A DNA stretch of 64,000 nt from Hydra vulgaris (GCF_038396675.1 NC_088921.1:8573501-8637500); one strand, 5' to 3'. Shown: positions 23,422 to 34,720, counted from the stretch's first letter. The notes: a model not told the origin generated them from the sequence alone. A program made the numbers and translations.

Positions 23422-24084
23422 AATCCAAAGGGTAAACAAACAATAACACTCCAAATCTTTCAAATCTGTTAACTGTTACAAATCGTGTTTAGTGGTTAAA
23501 AACATTGATTTTTAATTGAATTTCAATTCGGAAAACATAGAAGTGATATCAAGCTTACAAAGCTTGAAGACTCCAGTAAAATTGAGCTTATTTTTAGGGA
23601 GAAAATGCCCTAACAACCATGTTAAATATTTAGTATCTCCGTTGTTAAGGAAAAATAAGGAACGTTACTTGCTTTGCAATCACCGATTTTAATAGTCGTT
23701 ATGGCTATTAAAACCGGTGACTTCATAGCGAAAAACATTCGCGCATTCGTTTAATGTTTTAAATTTAATACGTATGATAAAAGTCGTTATTAAACGGAAT
23801 CTAAAAGGTGTTTTAAAAACTAAAATATTTTTAAAAATTATGAAAAAATAATAATATTAAATCAATAAAGAAATGTTTATTTAAATTAATAATAAAAAAT
23901 TAGTTTATTGTAACGTTTTAACAGCTGTAATATAAACCGAGCTATGTAATTAAAAATAAAATTTGCTACAAACATTTTAAAAGTTTGATCGGACATTGTC
24001 CGACCAAATTTAAATTTAATCAGACATTTTATCCGGGACTTAATAAAAAATTAAAGTATTTGTTTTTTACAGTAATACATCATA
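23417..24084. other. Non-coding stretch upstream of a hAT pseudogene
   Basis: Holds a hairpin CACCGATTTTAATAG / CTATTAAAACCGGTG near 23683-23719 and a short palindrome TCGGACATTGTCCGA near 23990. The left terminal repeat of the following hAT was not identified. Confidence 0.45.
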
Positions 24085-25919
24085 ATGGACAAATTTCTTA
24101 TCAAACGAAAAGCGAATGATGAGGAAGAACAAAATACTAAAAATGGATCGAGTAAGTGTAAACAGTATAAACTGTAGTGCACATATTGTAATGCACATAT
24201 TGTGCCTGATACAAACGATAGGATTAAAAGAAAAAAAATTAATCGACAGTATTCTGAAGAATATTTAAGTTTTGTATTTACGTACATTTGTGAGGAAAAA
24301 TATCACATTCCACATTGTATTGTATGTGGAGAAAAATTATCCAACAGCGCGATGGTTCCTAACAAGTTGAAACGTCACTTTTCTACAAATCACGCCAAAC
24401 GATTCAAACGATTGTTAGATACGCAAGCTAAACAAGTAAAATATTTTGAAAAAACTGTGAAATTTCCGATAAGGCACAGTTGGAGTCATATAAGGTTGCT
24501 GAAATGATTGCTGTTCAGTTAAAACCACATACTATAGCAAAGTCTTTAATTATACCTGCAAGTTGTGAAATGGTTAAAGTTATGTTTGGCGATTAGGCAA
24601 CAAGGAAATAATGAATATTTCTCGTTCAAATGATACAATAAAAAATAGAATTAAAAATATGTCGGAAAACATCGAGAAAACAGTTACCGATAAGCTTTCC
24701 AAACGACATTTTGCTCTGCAAATTGAGGAGTCCGCTGACAAAAGTGGAAAAGCTCATATACTAGGGTTCGTTCGTTTACTTCATGAAAACGAAATAGTGA
24801 ATCAATTTCTATGTTGTCTTGAGCTTACCGAAAGTTCGACAGGACAAGATGTCTTTGATTCTATTCTTCCTATTTTGAACAATTCAAAATATCATGGGAG
24901 TTGTGTGTGGGAATTTGTACGGACGGTGCTCCATCAACGGTAGGCTTATTAAAAGGGTTTGTGACTCGCGCCAAGAAAAGAAACGCCAATGTTATATCTA
25001 CTCATTGTTTTTTGCATAGAAAATCTCTGTTGTCCAAAACATTACCAGTAGCACTAAAACCTGTGCTAGACAAAGCTGCAAACATGGTAAACTTCATAAA
25101 ATCGAAACCTTTGAAAATACGCGTCTTTATAAATCTTGGCATCTCTATGGAAGTCAAGTACGAATCTTTGCTTTTGCATACTGAAGTGAGATGGTTATCC
25201 TTAGCAAAAGTGCTACGTCGTTTCATAAAACTGAAGGCTGAATTGATGACTTTTTTCCAAAAGGAAAATATGGATGATTTAAAAATGACATATGGTGTTC
25301 TAAATTGGCATATTTAGCTGATATTTTTGATTATTTAAATTTTGTTAATTCCTGCCTTCAAGGAAGAAAAGAAAATTTTTTAACATTGACAGACAAGTTG
25401 ACAGCCTTTTGGAAAAAAGTTATTTTTTGGAAAAGTTGTGTGTTGGAGAAGAAGAAAGTAGATATCTTTCCTTATCTTAATCATAAAACTACCGACGAAA
25501 TTATTTCAGCAGTAACGGAGCATTTAACTTTATCAGAAGAAAAGATTGAATTTTATTTTCCATCAATAAACGTAGAAACATATGACTGGTTACGTAATCC
25601 CCTCGCCAAGGTTGATACATTAAATAGTAAGTTGTCATACCAAGAAGAAGAAGAAGAATTAATCTTTCTTGAAATGGTTCTTATGGAATTTTGAATCTTT
25701 GTGCCAGAAGAATACTCAACTATATCCATGAAGGCACCTAAAATGTTGTTGCAATTTTCAACACCATATTTGTGTGAACTCATAATAGTCACCAACATAA
25801 AAACTAAAAAACGAGCAAAACTTACTAATTTGGATGAAGAATTGAGGGTAGCTATTTCTAAAACTAAGCCTAATATCACTGAAATTTGTAAAAACTGTCA
25901 AGCTCAGGTTTCACATTAA
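24085..25919 (+). pseudogene. hAT transposase of ZBED5/FAM200 type, broken
   Basis: Opens with MDKFLIKRK and an early stop. A BED-type zinc finger follows (CIVCGEKLSNSAMVPNKLKRH...H, near 24310-24400), then an RNase H-like domain with ALQIEESADKSGKAHILGF, CTDGAPSTVG and THCFLHRKSLLSK, LLHTEVRWLS in the core and a C-terminal hAT segment (25701-25917). At least four stops or frame changes (about 24170, 24500, 24940, 25315, 25694) make it non-functional. The right terminal repeat lies at 26127-26161. Vertebrate ZBED5-like genes derive from this lineage, but nothing suggests domestication here. Confidence 0.85.
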
Positions 25920-26126
25920 ATCTTTTTATTTTTCTGAATTAAATTTTTCTCAATGTTGTTTCTTTACTTATTAAATTTATGTTTATTAACAATTTGTTTG
26001 TCATGTTATCATTTTAAACTGTTATGTTATAATCTTTTATTTTCAATAAAAGTCGAACGTATGTGTATTTGTTTGTTTTTTTACTCCTTGATTTCAGTGC
26101 TCCCCAAATTTTTTTCATGATCAAAA

Positions 26127-26161
26127 GTCCTTCTTGACTTCAAAAAGGTTAAGAACCACTG
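26127..26161 (-). repeat. hAT terminal inverted repeat (right end)
   Basis: On the reverse strand it reads CAGTGGTTCTTAACCTTTTT followed by GAAGTCAAGAAGG. CAGTGGTTCT-AACC is a classic hAT terminus; it fits the pseudogene just upstream. The left partner is missing or too diverged. Confidence 0.75.
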
Positions 26162-26618
26162 CATTAAAGTATAAAACTAATATCAGCATATTAAATCCTA
26201 TTAAAATTATGATTAAACAGCTCTTAGAAAATGTGCATTTGACCGAAAGTCACGCTTGAATTAAAAAGTTTTATGCGTGTTTTGTAAAAAATATTATTTT
26301 GGAATTTGAAAATTGGAATTGAACTGGAGTTCGAAATTTTTTATAAAAAAATACCTTATATTGTAACAAGAAAAAAATCACCAAATCCCAAAATATAATA
26401 AAGTTTATTAAAATAGAAGAAATTTAGCTTCTTTTTTTTTTAAACATCCACCTTAATATGTTTAAAAAAAATGATTTTAAAATGTTTCAATGATTGAAAA
26501 TATTATTGATTGAATATGATATTTTATTTTTTTAGCTATTTGGATTGTGCATCAGCTGTCTGATCAGTAACCTGATTTATCAATACAGCTAACTTTGTAT
26601 AGTTTGTACCTGAAAAAA
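26162..26618. other. Non-coding stretch before the kinase pseudogene
   Basis: AT-rich with no open frame; could hold the remains of the kinase 5' region. Confidence 0.35.
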
Positions 26619-26917
26619 ATGAGTTTTTTCACTTTTAAAATTAGCAAATTAGAAAAAAGAGAGCAACACCTGGAGATCCAAGAACTATCAATTAACTTTG
26701 ACCAGCTTATTGGTGAAGGCAGCGCTGCTAAAGTATACCAATCAACCATGAGAAAACAACAGTTAGCAGTAAAAGTTTTCAAGACACAATTTTCAAAAAA
26801 TCGAGTTTTTACAGTTTGTGAAGAGCTCAGACAAATTCGGCATAAAAATATTGTTTTCTTTATTGGATACAGTGTTTGACTATCAGCTCTGTGTTTTGAA
26901 ATATGCTGTGTATATGT
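26619..26917 (+). pseudogene. Protein kinase pseudogene, N-lobe part
   Basis: From the ATG at 26619 the product has a glycine-rich loop (IGEGSAAKV, residues 31-39), the VAIK-type lysine (K52 in LAVKVFK), an alpha-C glutamate (E68/E69) and RHKNIVFFIGYS, the usual strand 4-5 region. After GYSV the frame breaks (TGA at 26877) and resumes in another frame as DYQLCVLKYAVYM, up to the hAT insertion. Layout suggests a TKL- or tyrosine-kinase-like enzyme; a family cannot be named. Its C-lobe is at 29524-30107. There is no sign of introns within the parts seen, so a retrocopy is possible. Confidence 0.75.
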
Positions 26918-27121
26918 CAGAGACGTGGTGGCACCTGAAAAGCAGATACGAATTTCCAGAAGAGGGGCCCAGTGAAGTACTTTTAACGAGAGACAAATAA
27001 GCAAATAAGGGAAAGTATATTTATACTAAAAAAAGTTTTTCATGGATACAAAATATTACGTAACTTATTAGTATCAGCATTGTTTTTTATTATGTCTGAA
27101 TGGGTCAAATTCCACGTTTTC

Positions 27122-28985
27122 TCATGTTCCTTTAACAAGAGAATACGATCTCCAACATACTCTACTTGCTAGACGAGTTTTGACAAGTTTCAGTTTGCTG
27201 AAAACTCTCTCACACTGTGCTAAATTTGTTGGAATTGTACTAAATATCTTGTATAGAACTGCAACAGAGTGGAATACAGCATCTAACATTATCTTTAGCA
27301 TAAAATTGTAAATAGTGAGAAAAGAAGGCAAAGTTTCATTATCCTTCTCAGCAGCCTTTCTGTAGATCTCCACAAAATCAACCATTTCGGTAGTGAATTC
27401 ATTCAAACTGATACCAATTTTGAATTTTTCAAACACTGATTGAATATTTTCTTGTGAATTAAGGTTATGAAAATTATGAATAATATCTTCACTTATATTC
27501 TTCAATAAAAGATGTACATGCTTTCTAAAAATTTCCGCTGTGAAGAAAATTTGTCAACAAGAACTGGAGTTGCTGAATCCACTATAGTATAAATCACTTC
27601 TGCCAGCCACTGGTATTTAGCCTGAGTAAGCCGCCCATCTTCTGTTTCATCGAAGTCCAGTTGTTTCTTTTTGTGAGTCCTATTCTAAACAAATATTTGC
27701 TGTTCAAGCTAAGCTTTAGTTGCAATTTTAACAGCATATAAAATAGCATTTTGGCCAGCTCTGTCCCTTGATACTTGAGGCTTTTCCAGTGATGCGTCGA
27801 TAGACATTATAGCAAACGAAAAATCAAGTGTTTTTCATTGAAGAACTTTATTTAGGGGACCTAAGATTTCTTTGAAGAGACATAAAGTCACAATCGTTAC
27901 ATATGACTGAAATTGGGATAAAAGACCTTGTGCTTCACTTCAAATATTCATTTTAAGCTTCATGACATTTGTTTGAAATTTGTTCAAGGCAATCGATTAC
28001 TGCACGGCATAGTGTCAGCAGTTGGTCTGTAGCATTTTATAAGTCACTGAAACGAACAATGTGGGTAGCAGCCAATAGACTGATTCACACCCTCAAGACG
28101 AGATTTGCACTTCTCAAAAATATTATTTCGTTTCCTTGAGTTTCCGTATAAAAAAGTCTTTAATTTCTGCACATCATCAAGCTTGTTTTCTGATCCAAAA
28201 AAGTGAACAGAAACAACAGAAAATTTTGCACAAGCTTTCATAACCAGATTTGTTCCATGAGATCCACAATAAATATTTTTTGCCATCGGAGAACACTGCT
28301 TCAAGTGTGTTGCAACTCCTTTCTTTATTCCTTGCATATTTTTCGCATCATCAGAAGACATACCTACACACTTTTGAATATCTACGTTAATTGATTTAAT
28401 TTCATCTTTGATTTTTTCACTTAACCCTTCACCAGTAGTTGTTCCAATTTCAACCAAATGAAATATTTCTTTTACAGATGATTGGTCACTAATCTCTGTT
28501 AATTGCTCAGTTTCAATAATAGGCTCAATTTGCTATATTCACAATGGATGTTGATTGACTGGACTGAAATGAGTGGACTGGAGCAAATTGAGTAGTAGTG
28601 AATGAAAGTAATAACAAAAATTCATTAAACACACAGTATTGTTTATCAAATATATATTAACCATATTTATTAATGCAAAGCGAATGAATTCATGCATTTT
28701 ATATATTTATTGTTTTAAACTTTTCAATAACAACTTTCTCTTTTTTCTGTTGATGGGATAGTTAATTTCAGATAAAGAAGAGACTTTATTTAATCGTTCG
28801 TCACTACAATGCTTGTTTTCGTTTAGCAATACGTTTGCCTCTATCTTCTTCTTTTTCAGCCGCCATTGCCTTAACATATCGTTATCTTCGTTTTTTTAGC
28901 TTAGATGCTTGTTGTTCAGCTGATTCATTTGCCCGAAATTTCCGTTCACCTTCTCGAGCAAGACAAGCTAGTCAATCATTTTCAG
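27122..28985 (-). pseudogene. hAT transposase of ZMYM1 type, degraded
   Basis: Minus-strand fragments in order: 28457-28044 with SSDDAKNMQG and the YCGSHGTNLVM motif (central RNase H-like region); 27700-27540 with DETEDGRLTQAKYQW; and 27505-27122, the C-terminal dimerisation region with FSTIPTNLAQCERVFSKLKLVK. Stops and frame changes lie between them. The family is that of zinc-finger MYM-type 1-like transposases in animals. Upstream (28985-28800) is an Arg/Glu-rich segment, which may be an N-terminal part or an older sequence. Confidence 0.78.
28800..28985 (-). other. Arg/Glu-rich helical coding remnant
   Basis: Minus-strand translation gives LAREGERKFRANESAEQQ followed by SKLKKRR and YVKAMAAEKEEDRGKR, with one stop. 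Repeats of R..NES.EQ..R type are known near Helitron and other transposon proteins in invertebrates, as I recall. It lies inside the ZMYM1-type hAT; origin uncertain. Confidence 0.4.
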
Positions 28986-29508
28986 TTTCCAGCTTTCTTT
29001 TTTATATTTAGCTTTCTTCTTTATATTTCTATGTTGATAAGATATATATTTTTTTACTTATTTACTTTAAAAACTTTAATTATTATTTTTAATTACTATT
29101 TATAAGTAAAGTATTAAAACATTACTTACTTTTATACAATATAAAATCTATTAATTTCAGGTCAACTACGTTTTTTGTTATTATTATTCACTATCGATTT
29201 TATTTATTTACGCTAAACAACATTTGTTATTTATGTTTGAATTACTTTTCTTGAAGGAATCCTTTTATTTACTCTAAACTAAAGTTTAGGGTATTTCTTA
29301 TATTATTACCACTGACCTAGTATTTGTTTTGCGCGGACACCAAACGAACAAACAAACCGACGTGAAAGCAAGTTAAATAAAATGTTGTAAAAAATGCCCT
29401 GAAAGAAACTTATAGAACTAAAATAATTTTTTTTAGTTTGAGGATTGGGGGCCCAGTTTACTGAGAAAGAATAAGGGCCCAGTACAAGTCCTCGTACCCT
29501 CGTACTGG
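28986..29508. other. 5' non-coding part of the ZMYM1-type hAT
   Basis: AT-rich until about 29320, then GC-richer subterminal sequence with CCCTCGTACTGGGCC-type repeats. No gene recognised. Confidence 0.4.
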
Positions 29509-29523
29509 GCCACCACGTCCCTG

Positions 29524-30107
29524 GTTTAGTCCATGACACTTTTGTCTTCTCTAAATGAATTAATAAATACTTTAATTTAACTGAAAGAATATCTTACTTA
29601 ACGCAGGCTTGCGAAGGAATAATGTACCTCCATAAAAAAACATGCATAGAGACATTCAGCCAAATAACATGTTGGTCTGTGGTTCCATTCAAAATTTGAT
29701 AAAAAAATATCAGATTTTGGTGATATGACAACAATAAAAAACACAGTTATATGCACTATCAATGACAACTGGAAAGGAATAATAATATGTTGTGTAGCAC
29801 CAGAGCTTTTAGACCGAAATACAAATAAACTTAGTGTTTACTGACATTCATGCCTTTTCCATATCAAGTTATGAAATTTTGTCAAACCTATGTTCGCCAT
29901 TGGAAAAAAAATCTTCCTATAATCAATGTTTTACTCCTCCAAGCAATAAAAAACAATGAAAGACCAGATACTTGTATACTCAATTTTCTTAACAAAAACA
30001 ATGAAAAAGATATTAAAAAAATAACAAAAGCAATAAAATTAGGCTGGAAATCATCACCAGAAGAGAGATTATCTATGAAAAATGTAAATGAGTGTTTTAA
30101 TTTTTAA
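29524..30107 (+). pseudogene. Protein kinase pseudogene, C-lobe part
   Basis: Continues the kinase at 26619-26917 after the hAT. ACEGIMYLHKK precedes the catalytic loop HRDIQPNNML (from 29645). The frame changes before SDFGDM (DFG at 29713-29721), then VAPELL (APE at 29797-29805). It changes again near 29840 and 29870 before the end region with NNERPD and LGWKSSPEERLSMKNVNECF, which corresponds to the last helices of a kinase domain. The HRD loop has Q where the catalytic lysine usually sits (HRDIQ rather than HRDIK). Frame damage on both sides of the insertion shows the gene is dead; whether decay or insertion came first cannot be seen. Confidence 0.8.
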
Positions 30108-31030
30108 CTATTAAAATATTTTTATCTGTTAAAGACTTCCAAAAGACTTTCTGAAAAATAAACCCATTTCCTAAGAGTTGTACAGTAAAATTTACAAAAT
30201 AAGAACTTTATTAATAAGAATATGACATAAAATTATTATTCTAAAATAATGAAGAAAAAAACTTTTTTCTGAAAATTGCTAATTTAACAAGTCTAAGTTT
30301 AATTTATTAAGTCAGACAATAATAAATGCAATGTTTAACAAAAAATTCCTTATATATGTTTACAGTGTCCCACGAGATGTAAATTAAAATCGCGCGCGAA
30401 CAAAACCTTGAATTATACATATGGTAAAACTAGTAATAAACCTGTTTTATTGTAAGATTTTAATGTTACATTTTAAGTTGAATTTAATAAGTTGTCTTAA
30501 ATAAGTAACGCAAAATACTAGCGTAAACAATGCTTTTCGCTAAAACGAGGAGGTTCGAAGAAAATGTTAAAAATTTCAACAGACTGGAGGAGGTAGTAAG
30601 TTCAAATTTAAAAAAATGTTTATAATTTTCTATATGTACTCATCAAAATGCACCAGAAAATCAAATGACGACCTTCGAAAATCAAAAATTTTACGGAAAT
30701 GGCGGGGGCTAATAGGCACGCTTACATACGCTTAAGTTCTATATCATGCATACTCGTATATCCATTGATACCCTGTTGAGGCGGGTTGATCAGCTAGGTA
30801 AACTGTAGGCAATATCTATTCAATCAAATGAGATAAAAGTACTTTTTTAAAAATAACATTTCGCAGAATAAACTATATATTTAAAAGGAAAAACTTATTT
30901 AAACCCGAAGCACCGATCATTATCTTTCCTAGATTTAGTAAAAAATTTCTTAACAAGACCCCTAATTCTGACTTTAACGTGGCTTAAATATTGTTTAAAC
31001 TCTTAAACAACCGAGAGACAAAGAAAATGG
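30108..31030. other. Non-coding stretch
   Basis: No open frame or repeat boundary recognised. The part at 30690-30830 is less AT-rich (GGCGGGGGCTAATAGGC, GAGGCGGGTTGATCAGC) and may be an unrecognised element fragment. Confidence 0.4.
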
Positions 31031-31141
31031 TTAGACATATTTGAGTCATTGATTTTTATGAAAAACCGGATTCAAAGAAAATTTAAAAATACTGCGAGTT
31101 ACTTAAAGTTCAAGGGTTACATTTATCGGGATTTTACTGTA
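31031..31141 (+). repeat. Second copy of the pogo/Tigger-like terminal sequence
   Basis: Inverted relative to 10900-11012. Ends ATTTATCGGGATTTTACTGTA next to TA. Shared core: AAAAACCGGATTC, ACTGCGAGTTAC, GGGTTACATTTATCGGG. Confidence 0.6.
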
Positions 31142-31204
31142 ATACTATATTAAAAAGGTTTTTAAATAAGATATTAAGGACTTTTTAAAGAAGAGTAAAC
31201 TTGA

Positions 31205-31360
31205 CAATCTATCACAGAGTACCGTGGAAAAGCATTTAACCAGGAAGTGCACGCCTTCTTTCATATCATTGTCGCAAGATTGTTTAGCCAGAGCTTACAT
31301 CGAACCTCTTGATTGTTTGCCGTAACTCTACCCACTGCGCCGTAGCTACTGTTTTAAGAG
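31205..31360 (-). repeat. tRNA-derived SINE
   Basis: On the minus strand, the A box GGCGCAGTGGGTAGAGTTAC is followed about 25 bases later by the B box GAGGTTCGATG, then a body ending CCACGGTACTCTGTGATA. The body end matches the SINE at 32760-32935. Folded as a tRNA it lacks proper stems, so it is not a tRNA gene. Confidence 0.65.
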
Positions 31361-31559
31361 TTTTATTTCTCCAATCTAGACTAAAAAATTCTTAAGTTGA
31401 TTAGATATAGAAAGAAAATGTGCAATTTTAAAAGATAAATTTTATAGCAAATTAACTTATATTATTGAAAGTCCATCATTCATTCAATATTGTATAATAC
31501 TCGGATAATGAATAAATATTTTTCTTAATTTTTTTTTTTTTTTTTATACCGCATAAACT
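31361..31559. other. AT-rich spacer with T-run
   Basis: Ends in a run of about 16 T that may be the A-tail of a minus-strand retroposon. Nothing else seen. Confidence 0.35.
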
Positions 31560-31690
31560 TTAACGACGTTAGTAGTGTAGTAATAGAGTGCTTGCATCAT
31601 TAGCTTGATGTTCCAAGTTCAATCCATACCACGTCTTTGAAAACACCGCGCTCAACTTTTGTTTGTCAAGGTTTGTGTTTCGGAGTTAAA
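31560..31690 (+). repeat. tRNA-derived SINE head
   Basis: AGTGTAGTAATAGAGTGCTTG resembles a tRNA A box, and AAGTTCAATCCATACC about 35 bases on resembles a B box and T arm. The acceptor stem is not closed. Opposite orientation to the two neighbouring SINEs. Confidence 0.5.
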
Positions 31691-32579
31691 AGAGTTGAGA
31701 GAAATTTGTTACCACATTAAAAAAAATTAAAAATTACGCTCCTTGACTTTAGTGGCTGTCTCGACATTGGGGAGGTGAATAACATAACAAAAAAAACACT
31801 TTTCTTTTGAAAAAGTATAGTTGTTTAGGCAATGCGATAAATTCATACTTATTAAAACACCTAAAAAATGCAGAAACTTGATGGGAAGAGTGCAGATTGT
31901 TGTATTTGATAGCAACATCAAAGTTATATCAAAATATCAGTCTCAAATCAATTAACAAACTACTTGTAGTTCAACGAACCTCTCACCACAAATACAGAAA
32001 TAAGACATCAGTACAAAAAAATTTATGTTTAATTTAAATTTTGACTAACAAAAATATCATATCATTGTGATAAATCAGATTGCCACGTTCATCAGATCAT
32101 CCAATTATCATATATCTGATATATCACGCGGTTTATCAGATTACTCGTGGCAAACTAGATTATCAATATAATTTGTGGTAAGTCTTAAGGTATGTAAAAA
32201 TCAAGTTTAATGTTAACAGAGATTCCTAAAAAAAATTTCTGAAGTATTAACTTCCATAATAAATAGTGCAACTACGCTAAGTTTTCAAATCTTATAATTT
32301 CTCCAAACCAGACCTTTATGATTTAAACGAGTCTCTCCCAATTGAGCTGGGTTTTAACTACTGCACGGTCACCATCAAAACCGAGATATTTTTTGATAAA
32401 GTCTGAATTCTATTATTGAATTTAGTTTAAGATCGAAAATATTTTCTCTCCCCCTCTCTGGTGTCTAGTGGTAAAAAAACTTTCCAATCTCTAAATACTT
32501 TAATATATATATTCTGATTACCTATAATTACTTCAATTTATTTACACTTCATTACGTTACTATTCTGTTACTTAACATA
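31691..32579. other. Non-coding AT-rich stretch
   Basis: Contains a small inverted repeat (AATCAGATTGCCACG / CGTGGCAAACTAGATT, 32076-32161). No coding signal. Confidence 0.4.
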
Positions 32580-32759
32580 AGAGGCCATCCATAAAGTACG
32601 TACGCAATAAAAGTACTGATTTTGAACCCCCTCCCCCCTTGTACGCACTTGTACGCTTTCGACGATCCCCCCTGCGTACGTACGCATTATTTATTCCAAA
32701 ATAAAGCCCCCCTTCCTGAATGCATAATTTTTTTTTTTCAGTTATTTAGGTGCACTAAG

Positions 32760-32935
32760 AAGTCCTAATGGTCTTACCACAGAGCACCGCCACAAGAAGA
32801 ATATCATTTATTAAGTTAGCTCTCAGTTTCCAACTTTGCCGATAACGTTTATTTGCTTCGAGCGTGGATCGAGCCAAAAACCCTTGGGTTACAAGTCCAA
32901 TGCTCTAACCACTGCGCCATGGCTGCTATAAAACA
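32760..32935 (-). repeat. tRNA-derived SINE
   Basis: Minus strand: A box GGCGCAGTGGTTAGAGC, then a pseudo-anticodon arm, B box GGCTCGATCC, and a body containing CGGTGCTCTGTGGTA. Same family as 31205-31360 by body, with a different head. Nested in the TIR element. Confidence 0.7.
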
Positions 32936-32979
32936 TTAAAAACCAAAAAATATCTAGTTATTTCGACATTTCTCTGTAC

Positions 32980-34568
32980 TTAATTAAAAACCGGGAAGTT
33001 AATAAAAGTAAAGAATAATATTATAAAAAAGGATTCTTGCAAGTATGTTATATTTTTTATTTTCACAAATGGTGACTTAAATAATTCAAACATATTATCA
33101 AATACAGGCATGAACTCAGCTTCCACAATTTTATCGACAACCTCCTCACTGACATCTTCACTTTTATTAATATATTCACTTTCACTTACACTCTCCTCAC
33201 TCTCCAATTCAATCGTTTTTTTTAATTTTTTATATGCTTTTTTATGCCGTTTAATTGCAGCCTCACTTGGCCAGTATTTATTGCAGTTAACGCAAATTTC
33301 GTTTGATAGCTTTTCTTTCATCGATAGGGCAATAGAGATCAAATGGTATTATTTTGTATTTTAATCCTTCTGTAGGTATATCATGTAGCAAAAGGCGATG
33401 TGTCAGTGGTCAAAATGTTGATTGGTTTGATACGTTTTTAAAATATTTAGACGGCTCTATTGCTTTATAACCATTCTCGCAGTATTCGTAAATGGTTGGA
33501 AATGGAATGAAACGTTGGGGGAGGTTTTTCATCCAGTTTGTTTGAAATGGTGTACAGCATGACTTGTCTTGGCATTTTACGATTTGAAGGCTATATCGCG
33601 ATTGCTGACAATGTTTTTCTACCCAAACAGGATCAGGAGTAGGTGGTTCATATGCTTTTCCAACTGGTACAGCCTGGCAATCAACAGGATACCCATCAAT
33701 GACTGTTTTCTCCCAAACTTGGGCTAAAACGGTAGCCACTTTTTGAAAGTTCTCTAGCTCCAATTTTTGGCCGATTATTTTTCCTGAAGAATCAAGGTGG
33801 TTGCCAAAATAATCATGAGGAAGAATTATTCCAGCCAAATCATGAGAAAGAGGTGCCATTCTTCTTTCGACGGGGTTAAAGGCTAAAAGCCCAGCTGCAT
33901 TTACATCATGAAGAAGGGCATCCAAATCAAACAAGCGGAAGAGAACAGCAGTTGCTAAGGTTTTAGGAAAGCGCGGTGCCTCATCCTGAGCTCCATCAGT
34001 CTCCATTAACATAATTGGTCTACGTTCAACCAACTTGGTTTTAAAAAGCTCTCTAACATCAAAAGCATGTGTAAAAGCATTTGATATATTGTGTTTCCCA
34101 CTTCTTATGCGTATGAAAGTGTCCCCACTGCAAGATACATTTCCAGTTTTGTTAACTTTGCATATGCCATACACTGATGGGATCAATTTGTGCTGTGGGC
34201 CAACGACAATGTCGTGATCCATGAGTTTGACCTTGTAATCCATATGCATCAGCAACGGCGCCTGAAGGCTTGCTGCAGCAAGACCCAATGGATCCCTGGC
34301 TTTATCATCGCTGGAAATGAAAAGCAAAGCTATTGGTCCAAATTATTTGCAAACTTCAAACATGTCGTCAATAAAATGAGATTACAAACATTCTATAGTT
34401 TTTTTTTTTTCGCATTGAGTTTTCTGGACGTAATAGCTTCACTGGAACCGTGTCGACATGTTTTTTTCCTTCAGGAGTGTTTCCACGTCGTGGTAAAAGA
34501 CGAAGGTACAAACCACTCCTACTCAAGGTAAAGCTTATTATTGTCAACTCTGTCTGAAGGCCATCCAA
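32980..34568 (-). pseudogene. Orphan transposase candidate: RNase H-like core plus C2H2 finger
   Basis: The main frame (34327-33410, 305 residues) has SSDDKA (D7/D8), METDGAQDEAPRFPKT (D111) and FNPVERRMAPLS (E154). The spacing D-102-D-42-E fits an RNase H-fold DDE core, as inferred from motif pattern. The N-terminal part lies upstream in another frame (GLYLRLLPRRGNTPEG, 34500). Stops fall near 34355 and at 33410-33412; beyond the latter the frame reads on to IIPFDLYCP and then shifts. The last part (33342-32980) has CVNCNKYWPSEAAIKRHKK, a C2H2-like finger whose final His is lost, and an acidic tail. Similar proteins occur, as I recall, as unnamed multicopy genes in cnidarians and aphids. It is broken here by at least three lesions. 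Confidence 0.65.
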
Positions 34569-34720
34569 AGTGGAGACGCTACGAAGGCAGTTAGTTCTTC
34601 GACGTTCGTCAGCTGCTGATGAGTTCTGCGCAATTTTTATTATTGTTGATAAAAGCTCTGGTTGATCAACTTCAAGACGCGGTCCCCCATACCTGCGTAC
34701 GCACTTTATAAATGGCCCCT

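Larger units (their letters stand above)
26918..29523 (-). mobile_element. hAT transposon (ZMYM1-type) inserted in the kinase pseudogene
   Basis: The ends are CAGAGACGTGGTGGC at 26918 and, inverted, CAGGGACGTGGTGGC at 29509-29523, both starting CAG as in hAT elements. Both also contain GGGCCCAGT further in. The flanking 8 bases (GTATATGT and GTTTAGTC) match only partly, so the target duplication has decayed or was imperfect. Kinase coding sequence stops exactly at one end and resumes at the other. The transposase is on the minus strand, opposite to the kinase. Confidence 0.78.
32580..34720. mobile_element. TIR element carrying an orphan transposase candidate
   Basis: Left end AGAGGCCATCCATAAAGTAC followed by GTACGC; right end, inverted, AGGGGCCATTTATAAAGTGC followed by GTACGC; about 26 bases with few mismatches. 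Internal copies of GTACGCACTTGTACGC and GTACGTACGC lie at 32640-32690. It holds a SINE (32760-32935) and the minus-strand transposase candidate. Superfamily is not assigned. The same ends occur on the short MITE at 13767-14030. Confidence 0.75.

Noticed and set aside
28905-29105. 66-codon plus-strand frame with hydrophobic end
   Set aside because: Antisense to the Arg/Glu-rich segment and then T-rich DNA.
31205-32935. tRNA genes
   Set aside because: A and B boxes are present but the arms do not fold into a proper cloverleaf, and SINE bodies follow.
33110-33364. Plus-strand Ser/Leu-rich frame
   Set aside because: Antisense shadow of the acidic tail and zinc finger of the minus-strand transposase candidate.
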